Shown: positions 23,992-31,757 of the stretch, in pieces
How the letters are laid out: every line of letters starts with the position of its first letter
Numbering within the stretch: the stretch's first letter is position 1
Assembly: GCA_030817875.1 (NCBI GenBank)
Contig: JAUSZU010000001.1
Location: 2,294,001 to 2,358,000 of the forward strand
DNA: 64,000 bases
Source of the DNA: Flavobacterium sp. W4I14
Lineage (GTDB): Bacteria; Bacteroidota; Bacteroidia; Sphingobacteriales; Sphingobacteriaceae
Direction of reading: 5' to 3'
The notes under the pieces: generated by a model
Database searches by the model: none
Told to the model about the DNA's origin: nothing
Seen by the model: only the letters and a program-made list of their open reading frames with translations
Made by a program: the position numbers and the translations under genes

Positions 23992-25314
23992 TTAATGATC
24001 TGCATGAGCAGTTTCCAATTCTACTACCTCAACTTCACCATCAGCAGTAATTTCTAAAAGCCTAACCGCTTTTAATTCATTTACTATAACCGGATCGTAT
24101 TTTGCACGTACTTTTACATAGTTTTTGGTAAAGCCATGCATATAACCCGATTTCTGATCTGCTTCGAAAAGTACCTCACCTTCAGTGCCAATCTGCGACT
24201 CATAAAAAGCTCTGCGTTTCTTATCAGATAAGATATGGAGCATTTTACTGCGCTCATTACGCTCGCTGCCGGCCACAACGCCTTTCATTTCGGCTGCAGC
24301 TGTTAATTCTCGCTCAGAGTAAGTAAATACGTGTAGATAAGAAATATCAAGCTGATTTAAAAATTGATAGGTATCTAAGAAATCTTCTTTCGTTTCACCA
24401 GGAAAACCAACAATCACATCAACACCAATACAACAATGAGGCATTACTTCCTTAATTTTGGCAACACGCTCTACATATAAATCGCTGCGGTAACGACGGC
24501 GCATTAAACCTAAAATTTTATCAGAACCCGATTGTAAGGGAATATGAAAATGTGGAACAAACCTTTTAGAAGTGGATACAAACTGAATGATCTCATTACT
24601 CAAAAGATTTGGCTCAATAGATGAAATACGGATTCTTTCAATTCCTTCTACCTCGTCTAAAGCTTTAACAAGGTCAAAAAATTTATCTTCCCGCTGGCCA
24701 TTTCTAATTCCGAAATCGCCAAGATTTACACCAGTTAATACAATTTCTTTAACACCGCTCTCTGCAATCATTTTTGCACGATTCACCACGTTTTCAATGG
24801 TATCGCTACGACTTGCACCGCGTGCTAAAGGAATAGTGCAGTATGTACAAGGATAATCGCAACCATCTTGTACTTTTAGAAAAGTACGCGTTCTATCGCC
24901 AATCGAATAAGAGGCAATAAAATTATGATTTACTTTCTCTATATTTTGCTGATGAATAAGGGTTTTCGGTTGTTTGGTTAAATCGGTGATATATTCTACT
25001 ATCCTGAATTTTTCTGCAGCACCCAAAACCATATCAACACCTTCTATTTCGGCAATTTCCTGTGGTTTTAACTGCGCATAGCAACCTACAATGGTTACAA
25101 AAGCATTAGGAGAATATTTTAAAGCTTCTTTAACAACTTTACGGCATTTTTTATCGGCATGCTCAGTAACTGAGCAGGTATTAATCACATAAACATCGGC
25201 CTGATCCTGAAATTCTACTACAGCATAACCTGCATCGGTAAATAAACGACCGATGGTTGATGTTTCGGAGAAATTGAGTTTACAACCTAATGTATAAAAT
25301 GCGACCTTTTTCAT
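23992..25314 (-). CDS. mtaB: tRNA t6A37 methylthiotransferase
   Basis: 440 aa. An N-terminal UPF0004 domain (TLGCKLNFSETSTIGRLF, with further Cys in INTCSVTEHADKKC and VGCYAQLKP) binds one Fe-S cluster. The radical-SAM domain carries CDYPCTYCTIPLARG. A C-terminal TRAM domain follows (residues about 375-435). NLGDFG and the absence of a MiaB-type N-terminus favour MtaB over MiaB/RimO. It adds a methylthio group to t6A37 of ANN-decoding tRNAs. Confidence 0.93.
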   Translation of the reverse strand: MKKVAFYTLGCKLNFSETSTIGRLFTDAGYAVVEFQDQADVYVINTCSVTEHADKKCRKVVKEALKYSPNAFVTIVGCYAQLKPQEIAEIEGVDMVLGAAEKFRIVEYITDLTKQPKTLIHQQNIEKVNHNFIASYSIGDRTRTFLKVQDGCDYPCTYCTIPLARGASRSDTIENVVNRAKMIAESGVKEIVLTGVNLGDFGIRNGQREDKFFDLVKALDEVEGIERIRISSIEPNLLSNEIIQFVSTSKRFVPHFHIPLQSGSDKILGLMRRRYRSDLYVERVAKIKEVMPHCCIGVDVIVGFPGETKEDFLDTYQFLNQLDISYLHVFTYSERELTAAAEMKGVVAGSERNERSKMLHILSDKKRRAFYESQIGTEGEVLFEADQKSGYMHGFTKNYVKVRAKYDPVIVNELKAVRLLEITADGEVEVVELETAHADH

Positions 25315-25384
25315 TGAGGCTGCAAAGATAGGAAATTTGTTCGGAGTTGTCGGTTTTGAGTTTTGAGAACTGACAAATTACAGA

Positions 25385-25528
25385 CTATAAATTGTTTGGA
25401 ACGCATATAGTAGTACCATCCTTTAAACGCAACTCGTGCATTCCTTCAGGGCAGGCTCTTTTTTCACAGCCAGACAAACATATACCTGAGACTAATAAAA
25501 CGACTACAATAAAGCTTAATTTTAGCAT
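25385..25528 (-). CDS. Small Cys-containing lipoprotein of unknown function
   Basis: 47 codons, ATG to TAG. A lipoprotein signal, MLKLSFIVVVLLVSGICLSGC, gives lipidated Cys 21, followed by EKRACPEGMHELRLKDGTTICVPNNL with two further cysteines (26 and 42) that could form a disulfide. It begins 13 bp after the stop of the secreted protein gene at 25542, so the two are probably one operon. No family is recognised. Confidence 0.65.
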   Translation of the reverse strand: MLKLSFIVVVLLVSGICLSGCEKRACPEGMHELRLKDGTTICVPNNL

Positions 25529-25541
25529 GAGTATTGACTTT

Positions 25542-26087
25542 TTAGTTTGAGTTATATAGTTTAATACATTCTTTTACGGCTTCAAAGCTATAACCATCAC
25601 CTTTCTTAAATTTCTCTAAAAGTTCTGGCTTATCACTTATTAAGCTATATAACCTATCTTTGCGATCATTGCGAGAACCAAGGATATGGTTGCTTTTTAC
25701 CTCAAACAGTTCTCCATTTTCTTTACTCGCATACCAAACAATATCAACCTGATTATTACCACTTTGTCTGTAATATTCGAGTAAATCAATTTTGCCTTTA
25801 ACCAATCTTTGTAAAAAATCAGGACTTCTTTTGTCGGGACGTACTTTAACAAGATAATTTATTTCTTTTTCTACTTTGTAAAATTCCTTCGTTTCGCGGA
25901 TTGGAATTTTATTAAAACTGGTACCTCCCTCTGGTTTGAACCGATAAAAACCAATAAATTGTTTTTTTATTTCACCTTTTAAAGTGTCGTTTTTTGAATT
26001 AATTAGAAAATCCTGCTGAGCATTAACCTTAGAAAAAAAAGCACATAATGCTGCAAAGCATAAGATAGAGCGTAAATATAGTTTCAT
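25542..26087 (-). CDS. Secreted protein of unknown function
   Basis: 181 aa. A signal peptide ends at about residue 23 (FFSKVNAQQD). The mature part starts DFLINSKNDTLKGEIKKQF, a pattern often seen in Bacteroidota secreted proteins of unknown role (NDTLxGxI followed by a strand-rich domain). The C-terminal part is charged (KKGDGYSFEAVKECIKLYN). No catalytic motif. It lies between ubiX and the small lipoprotein gene on the same strand. Confidence 0.7.
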   Translation of the reverse strand: MKLYLRSILCFAALCAFFSKVNAQQDFLINSKNDTLKGEIKKQFIGFYRFKPEGGTSFNKIPIRETKEFYKVEKEINYLVKVRPDKRSPDFLQRLVKGKIDLLEYYRQSGNNQVDIVWYASKENGELFEVKSNHILGSRNDRKDRLYSLISDKPELLEKFKKGDGYSFEAVKECIKLYNSN

Positions 26088-26136
26088 GGAATTATTTTAA
26101 ATTAACTAAAAATATTAAACTTTGGCAAAATACCAA

Positions 26137-26706
26137 TTACTGCTCCTGCCAACGATAACTTTCCTGCTCAAAACCTGCCAGGTCTAACACCCGACTAATT
26201 ACCGTTCCGGCAACTTCTTCTAATGTTTGAGGCAAACTGTAAAAAGATGGATTGGCCGGACAGATGATTCCACCCGCTTCAGTTACAGTTTTCATATTAT
26301 TGATATGGATTAAACTGAACGGGGTATCTCGTACTACAGCTATTAATTTCCTGCGTTCTTTTAACACAACGTCTGCTGCCCTCGAAATCAAATCGTTCGA
26401 TATCCCATGTGCTACCCTACCCAAAGTTCCCATAGAACAAGGAACGATAATCATGGTATCGTATTTTGCCGACCCCGAGGCAAAAGGGGCATTAAAATCG
26501 TTTTTGCTATAAAAGGTAAAGTCTTTAAAATGGTTATAATCCTGGTTCCCCAGTTCGAATTGCCAAACCGCTTTTGCATTGTCGCTCATCACTACACCAA
26601 CAGCCTCAATCTGATCTTTTAATGTTAATAACCGGTCAAATAAAACCTTTGCATAAATAGAACCGCTGGCTCCTGTAACCGCAACAATCACTTTCTTTTT
26701 AATCAT
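26137..26706 (-). CDS. ubiX: Flavin prenyltransferase
   Basis: 189 aa. VAVTGASGSIYAKVLFDRL is the flavin-binding start; MIIVPCSMGTLGRVAHGIS and RKLIAVVRDTPFSLIHINNM are the UbiX active-site blocks. The enzyme joins dimethylallyl to FMN to make the cofactor of UbiD enzymes such as the one at the left end of this window. A hairpin followed by a T-run lies just upstream (26745-26770) behind a possible promoter, so its expression may be attenuated. Confidence 0.95.
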   Translation of the reverse strand: MIKKKVIVAVTGASGSIYAKVLFDRLLTLKDQIEAVGVVMSDNAKAVWQFELGNQDYNHFKDFTFYSKNDFNAPFASGSAKYDTMIIVPCSMGTLGRVAHGISNDLISRAADVVLKERRKLIAVVRDTPFSLIHINNMKTVTEAGGIICPANPSFYSLPQTLEEVAGTVISRVLDLAGFEQESYRWQEQ

Positions 26707-26740
26707 AACACAAAAATAGTTTTTCTAAATCCATTAAAAC

Positions 26741-26818
26741 AAAAAAGGGCCAGAACATTGTTCTGACCCTACATCTACCTATGAAAAACATACCCTCGAA
26801 AGGGTAAGAACAAATATA
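26741..26818 (-). ncRNA. Candidate leader/attenuator or small RNA upstream of ubiX
   Basis: On the minus strand: TATATTTG (26818-26811, exact -7 element), then a small hairpin TACCC-tttcga-GGGTA, then a 10-bp stem GGGTCAGAAC/GTTCTGGCCC (26769-26747, one mismatch) followed by TTTTTTG. The T-run ends about 35 bp before the ubiX ATG, and no gene on this strand lies behind it for more than 2 kb, so the terminator must belong either to a short RNA of about 65 nt or to the ubiX leader. No -33 element was found at the usual spacing. Confidence 0.45.
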
Positions 26819-27351
26819 TATAAATTTTTAAAAAAATGTAAGCGAGAAATGTTAAATCACTTAAATCAAATATTTAATTTAAAAACAAAATGTAAAACAC
26901 TGATTACCAAATAAATAATTTTATAAAAAAACACACAAAAACTTTTTTTCTACTTAAAAAGACACCTTTTTTGGTAAAATATTGCTTAAGATTGTATTAC
27001 AAATAAGTCATAATTCCCAAGTAAGGCCCTACTTTACAGTTAGGCTATCGATTTTTACACATTTGACTTTACAATTTATTCATATTGATATAACATAAAA
27101 TAAATTCGATTGCATAAAAGATTAGGGCGATTTTTATATAAGCTTGAATGAGTGCCCATTCGTAAGTGAAGCGCAAACATATGATATGCCATTTTTTATA
27201 GCCCCTATATGTAATGTTTAGCCATAACAGACAGGTACCAAATAAGAGTATTAAATACCGAACTAGAACAACTTACAAGCAAAATAAAAACAGCGCACTT
27301 ACAATTTATACCCTTATGTATGATAAATATTATATCACCCATACAAATCGG
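26819..27351. other. AT-rich intergenic stretch without a gene
   Basis: Very AT-rich sequence with runs of A. No ORF with plausible composition and no strong hairpin was found. It ends in the histidine kinase promoter. Confidence 0.5.
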
Positions 27352-27382
27352 TTGGTGATTAACTACTTAACGATTATATTTG
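27352..27382 (+). promoter_or_regulatory. Promoter of the histidine kinase gene
   Basis: TTG (27352-27354), 20 bp, TATATTTG (27375-27382): a full Bacteroidota promoter. It fixes the kinase start at 27404, since an upstream ATG at 27380 would lie inside the -7 element. Confidence 0.7.
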
Positions 27383-27403
27383 GGAAAGTGTCAACTTAAA
27401 TTT

Positions 27404-29260
27404 ATGATAGATTTAGCCTCTCCCTTCTTAAAAGCACTGTTAAAACATTCTAAGAACCCCATAATCATTTTTAAAGTAAAACCGATATTGGTGGTGGTAG
27501 AACATAATGATGCTTACCAAGCTTTAATAGCGCGTGTGGGAGGAAAATTAAAGTTCTATGATATTAACATTATCCCAAACCTCCTGTCTCCTGCCGAAAA
27601 AGTGCTTTTGATTAAAACAGTTCAGAAAGTAAGTGAGCTCAAGGCAAAAAGTACCTTGGTTATCCATCCCATTTATTCTAACTCACCAAACGTAAAATGG
27701 GAATTAGACTTTTCGCCCGTATTACAAAACGATCGCCCGGTTGAATATATCATCTGTTCATTAAGGGAAATTCCGTTAGATGAAAATAACCTTGAACATA
27801 TTTTATTTGAACTTTCAGAAAGTGAGGCACGTTTTAGAGGGTTTTTCGAGCAGGCCCCTCTGGGCATGTGCGTATTAAAAGGTCCGGAGCTTATTACAGA
27901 ATATGCAAACGATAACATATTAAAACTTTGGGGGAAAACCAGGAAAGAAGTCATCGGGGTTGCGCAAGAAAAGGCACGACCAGAACTCGAAAAACAGCAA
28001 GCACTTGTAGCGCATGTAAAAGATATTTTTAAAAATGGCCAACCTTTAACAATCAATGAATTAAAAATTTCAACACCTGTTTCTGATGGTTATTTTATAG
28101 CTTTTTACGAGCCGTTAAAAAATGATAAAAATGAAGTAACCAGGATTTTAGTGATTATTAAAGATATTACGGAGCAGGTGAATTTTAAAAAAGAACTACT
28201 TAAAGCGAAAGACATTTTAAAAATAGCCATGGATGCATCCGAAATGGGTTCATGGAATATCGATCTGGAAAGCAAGCAGATACTTTTATCGGAAAGGGCA
28301 CAACAAATTTACGAACTGGAAAACAATAGGTTGGGCATAGAAGAAGCTAAATCATTGATTTCTATGGAAGACATAGGGCACCTTACTAGTGGCATCAGAA
28401 GTGCATTGCACCACCGAAATGCTTTTAACATCGAATATCAGATTAATTTGAATGGCATAAGCGCTAAAAGCAAATGGTTAAGAACAGCAGGAAAAGCCTA
28501 TTATAACGAACAAGGAAAAGCTGTTTATATTGCTGGAGCTGTTTTGGATATTACAGAACATAAACAGGACGAAATTAGAAAAAACGACTTTATAGGCATG
28601 GTAAGTCACGAGCTTAAAACTCCATTAACATCGTTAAGTGCTTATGTACAACTTTTACAGCATAAATTTAAAGAAACTGATAACGACTTCACCATTCAGA
28701 TACTTGATAAGGTAAATGTTCAATTAAAAAGAATGTCGTTGATGATTGATGGCTTTTTAAATGTATCCTTATTAGAAGCTGGCAAAATTTTATTGAACAA
28801 AACAAATTTTAGCCTTATTGATCTGATTAAAACCATAGCTGAAGAAAATAGAATTGTTTTACCCAGCCACTTCATCCAGGTGATTGGTACGGAAGAAATG
28901 ATTGTAAATGCCGATATGGAGAAAATCGGCAATGTGATCACTAACCTGATTGGAAATGCAGCGAAATACTCAAAAAAGAACTCTTTAATTGCAATAAAGT
29001 GCGAAACACAAAACGATCACGTAATTGTAAGTGTGGAAGATGAAGGTATAGGCATTAGGGAAAATGATATACCCAAACTTTTTGACCGTTTTTACCGCGT
29101 AGACAGCCCTGACACTAAAACAATTGCAGGATTTGGAGTTGGCCTGTATATCTGTGCCGAAGTAATTGAAAGACATCAGGGAAAAATTTGGGCAGAAAGC
29201 AAATTGGGTACTGGTTCTACATTTTATTTCAGCCTACCCACTACAAATGACCAACAATAA
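27404..29260 (+). CDS. PAS-domain sensor histidine kinase
   Basis: 618 aa from MIDLASPFLK. No membrane helix is seen, so it is probably cytoplasmic. An N-terminal PAS-like region (about 1-115) is followed by a PAS_4-type domain (SEARFRGFFEQAPLGMCVL, about 135-255) and a third PAS with PAC (about 270-380). HisKA carries the phospho-acceptor His near residue 402 (MVSHELKTPLTSLSAYVQLL). HATPase_c has the N box (IGNAAKYSK), G1 (VEDEGIGI) and G2 (GFGVGLYICAEVI). No receiver domain or adjacent response regulator gene exists here, so it is an orphan kinase. Confidence 0.9.
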   Translation: MIDLASPFLKALLKHSKNPIIIFKVKPILVVVEHNDAYQALIARVGGKLKFYDINIIPNLLSPAEKVLLIKTVQKVSELKAKSTLVIHPIYSNSPNVKWELDFSPVLQNDRPVEYIICSLREIPLDENNLEHILFELSESEARFRGFFEQAPLGMCVLKGPELITEYANDNILKLWGKTRKEVIGVAQEKARPELEKQQALVAHVKDIFKNGQPLTINELKISTPVSDGYFIAFYEPLKNDKNEVTRILVIIKDITEQVNFKKELLKAKDILKIAMDASEMGSWNIDLESKQILLSERAQQIYELENNRLGIEEAKSLISMEDIGHLTSGIRSALHHRNAFNIEYQINLNGISAKSKWLRTAGKAYYNEQGKAVYIAGAVLDITEHKQDEIRKNDFIGMVSHELKTPLTSLSAYVQLLQHKFKETDNDFTIQILDKVNVQLKRMSLMIDGFLNVSLLEAGKILLNKTNFSLIDLIKTIAEENRIVLPSHFIQVIGTEEMIVNADMEKIGNVITNLIGNAAKYSKKNSLIAIKCETQNDHVIVSVEDEGIGIRENDIPKLFDRFYRVDSPDTKTIAGFGVGLYICAEVIERHQGKIWAESKLGTGSTFYFSLPTTNDQQ

Positions 29261-29292
29261 TATTTAATATTAATTAACTTGGGTATTTGAAA

Positions 29293-29538
29293 CTAACCTC
29301 TTATTTCTTCCATTTCTAATTTAACGTTAACTGCTACCAAACCGCGTTTGTGTAATTCTATTTCAAAAATTATTTTCGAATTTATATTAATTTGATCAGA
29401 TAAATTATCTAATTGAAAGTGAATATCCTGGCCATTTTCGTCAATAATGGTTCCATGTCCATATTCAAAGTCAATCTGAGTAACGTCTCCCTTCCTCATA
29501 TCACCCATTACAGAATATTTTTTATAAATAATAGGCAA
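29293..29538 (-). CDS. Divergent cold-shock-like OB-fold protein
   Basis: Up to 81 aa; a start at 29508 (MGDMRKGDV) is also possible. The pattern GDVTQIDFEYGHGTIIDENGQDIHFQLDNL ... IIFEIELHKRGLVAVNVKL follows the strand order of a cold-shock domain (GxV..., then G-I--, IHF, and A-NV at the end), but the aromatic RNP1 (KGFGFI) is replaced, so RNA binding is uncertain. It converges on the histidine kinase gene. Confidence 0.5.
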   Translation of the reverse strand: MPIIYKKYSVMGDMRKGDVTQIDFEYGHGTIIDENGQDIHFQLDNLSDQININSKIIFEIELHKRGLVAVNVKLEMEEIRG

Positions 29539-29799
29539 TTATAGTCATTTTATGTATAATTAAAAATACATATAATTATTTTTTGTACAATTATTGATTA
29601 TTGCATATACCTTTTATTATTACTAAAACGAATTATTAGAAGAAAATGAACGATTTCGCCTCTATTTTAGTTATGATTAAAATGTTATTTATTTTTTTTA
29701 AATAGCTGTTTTACAAATTGTTATTACAAATAAAAAAATCTATTTTTATTGAACCAAATCGAGCTTGTGTGTGTTATTAACTGAATTAATCATCCAATC

Positions 29800-30000
29800 A
29801 TGAAAAATCTCATCCAAACTCCAAGCACTAAAGAAGAAATCATCTTATTATCCGAAGAAACAGATCGAAATTATTGGGCTAACCGTTTAGGCGTAAGTTC
29901 TGAAGTTTTGAAATCTGCAGTAAGGGCAACAAGAAGCATTATGTTAAATCAAATCGCAGCTTATTTAAATCAGCAAAAGAAAAAAATCAGCATTTCCTGA
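29800..30000 (+). CDS. DUF3606 domain protein
   Basis: 66 aa. The segment RNYWANRLGVSSEVLKSAVRATRS matches DUF3606, short proteins of unknown function found across bacteria, often in stress-related contexts. It is preceded by 260 bp of very AT-rich sequence with no gene. Confidence 0.7.
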   Translation: MKNLIQTPSTKEEIILLSEETDRNYWANRLGVSSEVLKSAVRATRSIMLNQIAAYLNQQKKKISIS

Positions 30001-30106
30001 TTTTTAGGTCAGTATGATTAAATTATTGTTTGCATTTAAATGGTTGGTTTAAACCCTTTCATGAATGCAATGATTTTCTATATAAAATAATATAAAGAAT
30101 TACAAA

Positions 30107-30217
30107 ATGGTAACTACAACAAAAGCAGCAAGTGCTGCTAAAAGACCTACATCAGCTGTAGCTATAAAATTTATCTCAAATTCGAATTTTCCGCTTTCGG
30201 CTTGTCCAAATGTTTAA
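30107..30217 (+). CDS. Possible 36-aa remnant or small ORF
   Basis: ATG to TAA, starting MVTTTKAASAAKRPTSAVAI. The first 20 residues (Ala/Lys/Thr-rich) look like a real N-terminus of a basic, histone-like protein. The last part is encoded by sequence leading into a dispersed repeat (CTTCGACAGGCTATCATC nearby), so the original gene may have been cut off by repeat insertion. Weak support. Confidence 0.25.
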   Translation: MVTTTKAASAAKRPTSAVAIKFISNSNFPLSACPNV

Positions 30218-30263
30218 GAATGCCTTCGACAGGCTATCATCAATGACAAATTCTAAAAATCGG

Positions 30264-30360
30264 CGTCATCTCAACCGAAGCAAAGCAAAGCGATCTTTGA
30301 ACTATATCAAAAAGATCTCTCCTCCGAAGGAGTTCCTTTGGAACACTCCGGTCGAGATGA
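30264..30360. repeat. Dispersed intergenic repeat, copy 6 (reverse orientation)
   Basis: CGTCATCTCAACCG at the left, CCGGTCGAGATGA at the right. It contains CTCCGAAGGAGTTCCTTTGG, the reverse complement of the core of copy 3 at 13110; about 25 bp are identical between the two. Confidence 0.75.
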
Positions 30361-30395
30361 TTCATTGTAATGATACACCTTCTTTTATTTTACAA

Positions 30396-30716
30396 TTAAT
30401 ACTTTAATCTTCCTGTACAATAAGCCAATAGATTAACAGATTCTTTTGAAATTTTCTTGGGGTTAAGGCTATGTTTGATGTTCGTAACTGCGGTTCCAAG
30501 CTTATCTTGCAAGAGATCGAGCGTCTCCATTATATTTTCTGGTGCTATGGTTAATGATAATAAGGGATAATATTTATTCTCCAAATCCTTTTTCTGATTA
30601 TTTGTGGCTAAATCTAAAGTCCATCCTTCGGTTGCAGAAAAACCATATTCGTGCCTTGTATTATTAAGTTCGTACAAAAAAACTTTTGCCTGAACTTTCG
30701 GATCGTTACCTGCCAT
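30396..30716 (-). CDS. Conserved-looking protein of unknown function
   Basis: 106 aa from MAGNDPKVQAKVFLYEL (30716); this start overlaps the stop of a small gene upstream by 11 bp, typical of coupled genes. It is soluble, with mixed alpha/beta composition (YPLLSLTIAPENIMETLDLLQDKLG). No domain recognised. Confidence 0.6.
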   Translation of the reverse strand: MAGNDPKVQAKVFLYELNNTRHEYGFSATEGWTLDLATNNQKKDLENKYYPLLSLTIAPENIMETLDLLQDKLGTAVTNIKHSLNPKKISKESVNLLAYCTGRLKY

Positions 30717-30837
30717 TTTTACCCGGCTTTTTTGCAAACAGATCTGTCTCAACCTTTACCGACTTACCTTTTCCTGATTGATAATCAGACGGTGCTTTTT
30801 TATTAACACCAGCCTCTTTCTTTTTGTCTCTACTCAT
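30706..30837 (-). CDS. Small basic protein, first gene of a pair
   Basis: 43 codons: MSRDKKKEAGVNKKAPSDYQ, then SGKGKSVKVETDLFAKKPGKNGR, stop TAA. It is Lys-rich and probably disordered. Its last codons overlap the start of the next gene (ATGGCAGGTAA), supporting translation coupling and a real gene. The 220 bp upstream to 31057 hold nothing recognisable. Confidence 0.5.
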   Translation of the reverse strand: MSRDKKKEAGVNKKAPSDYQSGKGKSVKVETDLFAKKPGKNGR

Positions 30838-31057
30838 TTTTAAATGATTACAGTTTGATAAGACCAATCATCATTGCATAAACAATTCAGTGATTGGAAT
30901 AAAAAAATACTCATCTAAAATTTAAGATTAGAGAATACCGCAATGGTATATCAGCGAGAGAAAAGCAATGTAATTAGGTTATTAATTACTGACATAATCA
31001 AATATACATTTATAATAGGCTAAAATCGCTATATCAATATCATTATCGAAATATATT

Positions 31058-31639
31058 TTATCTGCGGTAGCGATGCCAAACCCTATACCATTTTTTGTTA
31101 TTGGGATAACTACGGTGAGAGGTTCTGTTGTTGACAATAATAGCCACCATTAAAAGGATACAAGCACCTGATAATACTGGACTTAGCACGTATAAATAAC
31201 CCAAAGACTGAATTTTGGCTGACCCTATATTGGCAATTAGCGCCGTTGCTCCCCCTGGGGGATGCAAGGTCTTTGTGATCTGCATTAATACAATAGATAA
31301 TGAAACAGATAATGCAGCGGCCAACCAAACTTCGCCTGGAATTAGCTTATGAACGGTAACACCTATTATGGCACACACCAGGTGGCCGCCGACCAAATTT
31401 CTCGGTTGTGCAAGCGGACTATTGATAATACCATAAATGAGTACAGATGAAGCCCCAAAAGAACCGATTAGAAATAAATTATCATTCGCAGTAAAGTATT
31501 TAGAATTAAGTAACCCAATAATACCAACACCTACAAAAGCACCTATAAATGTCCAAAAGTGTTCTTTAAAATCGACTAAAGTTTCTTTGTAAACAATATA
31601 TTTTGCTGTTCGAAGGTGTTTTCTTATCCGTTTTCTCAT
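31058..31639 (-). CDS. HPP-family membrane protein
   Basis: 193 aa, four or five hydrophobic helices. It has the family motif HPPGGATALIANIGS and a preceding ITKTLHPPGG context. HPP proteins are integral membrane proteins; some members transport nitrite in chloroplasts and cyanobacteria, but the role here is unknown. There is a basic N-terminus (MRKRIRKHLRTAKY). Confidence 0.85.
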   Translation of the reverse strand: MRKRIRKHLRTAKYIVYKETLVDFKEHFWTFIGAFVGVGIIGLLNSKYFTANDNLFLIGSFGASSVLIYGIINSPLAQPRNLVGGHLVCAIIGVTVHKLIPGEVWLAAALSVSLSIVLMQITKTLHPPGGATALIANIGSAKIQSLGYLYVLSPVLSGACILLMVAIIVNNRTSHRSYPNNKKWYRVWHRYRR

Positions 31640-31705
31640 AACCTGTACTGGAGCGCGTGCAAAATTAGCAAAATATAAAAGGGAAAAGAGAAAGTTTTAC
31701 AAATA

Positions 31706-31738
31706 AAAAGGGTTGAAAAATTAATTTCAACCCTTTAA
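31706..31738 (-). terminator. Terminator of the OmpA-type lipoprotein gene
   Basis: AAAGGGTTGAAA/TTTCAACCCTTT, a perfect 12-bp stem with a 6-base loop, T-rich on the minus strand (TTTTATTTG). Confidence 0.75.
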
Positions 31739-31757
31739 AATGACTATTATTTCTGAT

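Noticed and set aside
26745..26818. FMN riboswitch upstream of ubiX
   Set aside because: The structured region is only about 65 nt and lacks the six-helix FMN aptamer layout (about 140 nt).
27380..27403. Upstream ATG (MGKCQLKF) as start of the histidine kinase
   Set aside because: The ATG lies within the TATATTTG promoter element, so it cannot be translated from that promoter.
27673..28056. Minus-strand ORF of 127 codons inside the histidine kinase
   Set aside because: Opposite strand of PAS domains with clear similarity; Ser/Cys-rich shadow composition.
4229..30360. Repeats considered as a CRISPR array
   Set aside because: Copies are kilobases apart, palindromic and of different length; there are no regular spacers and no cas genes.
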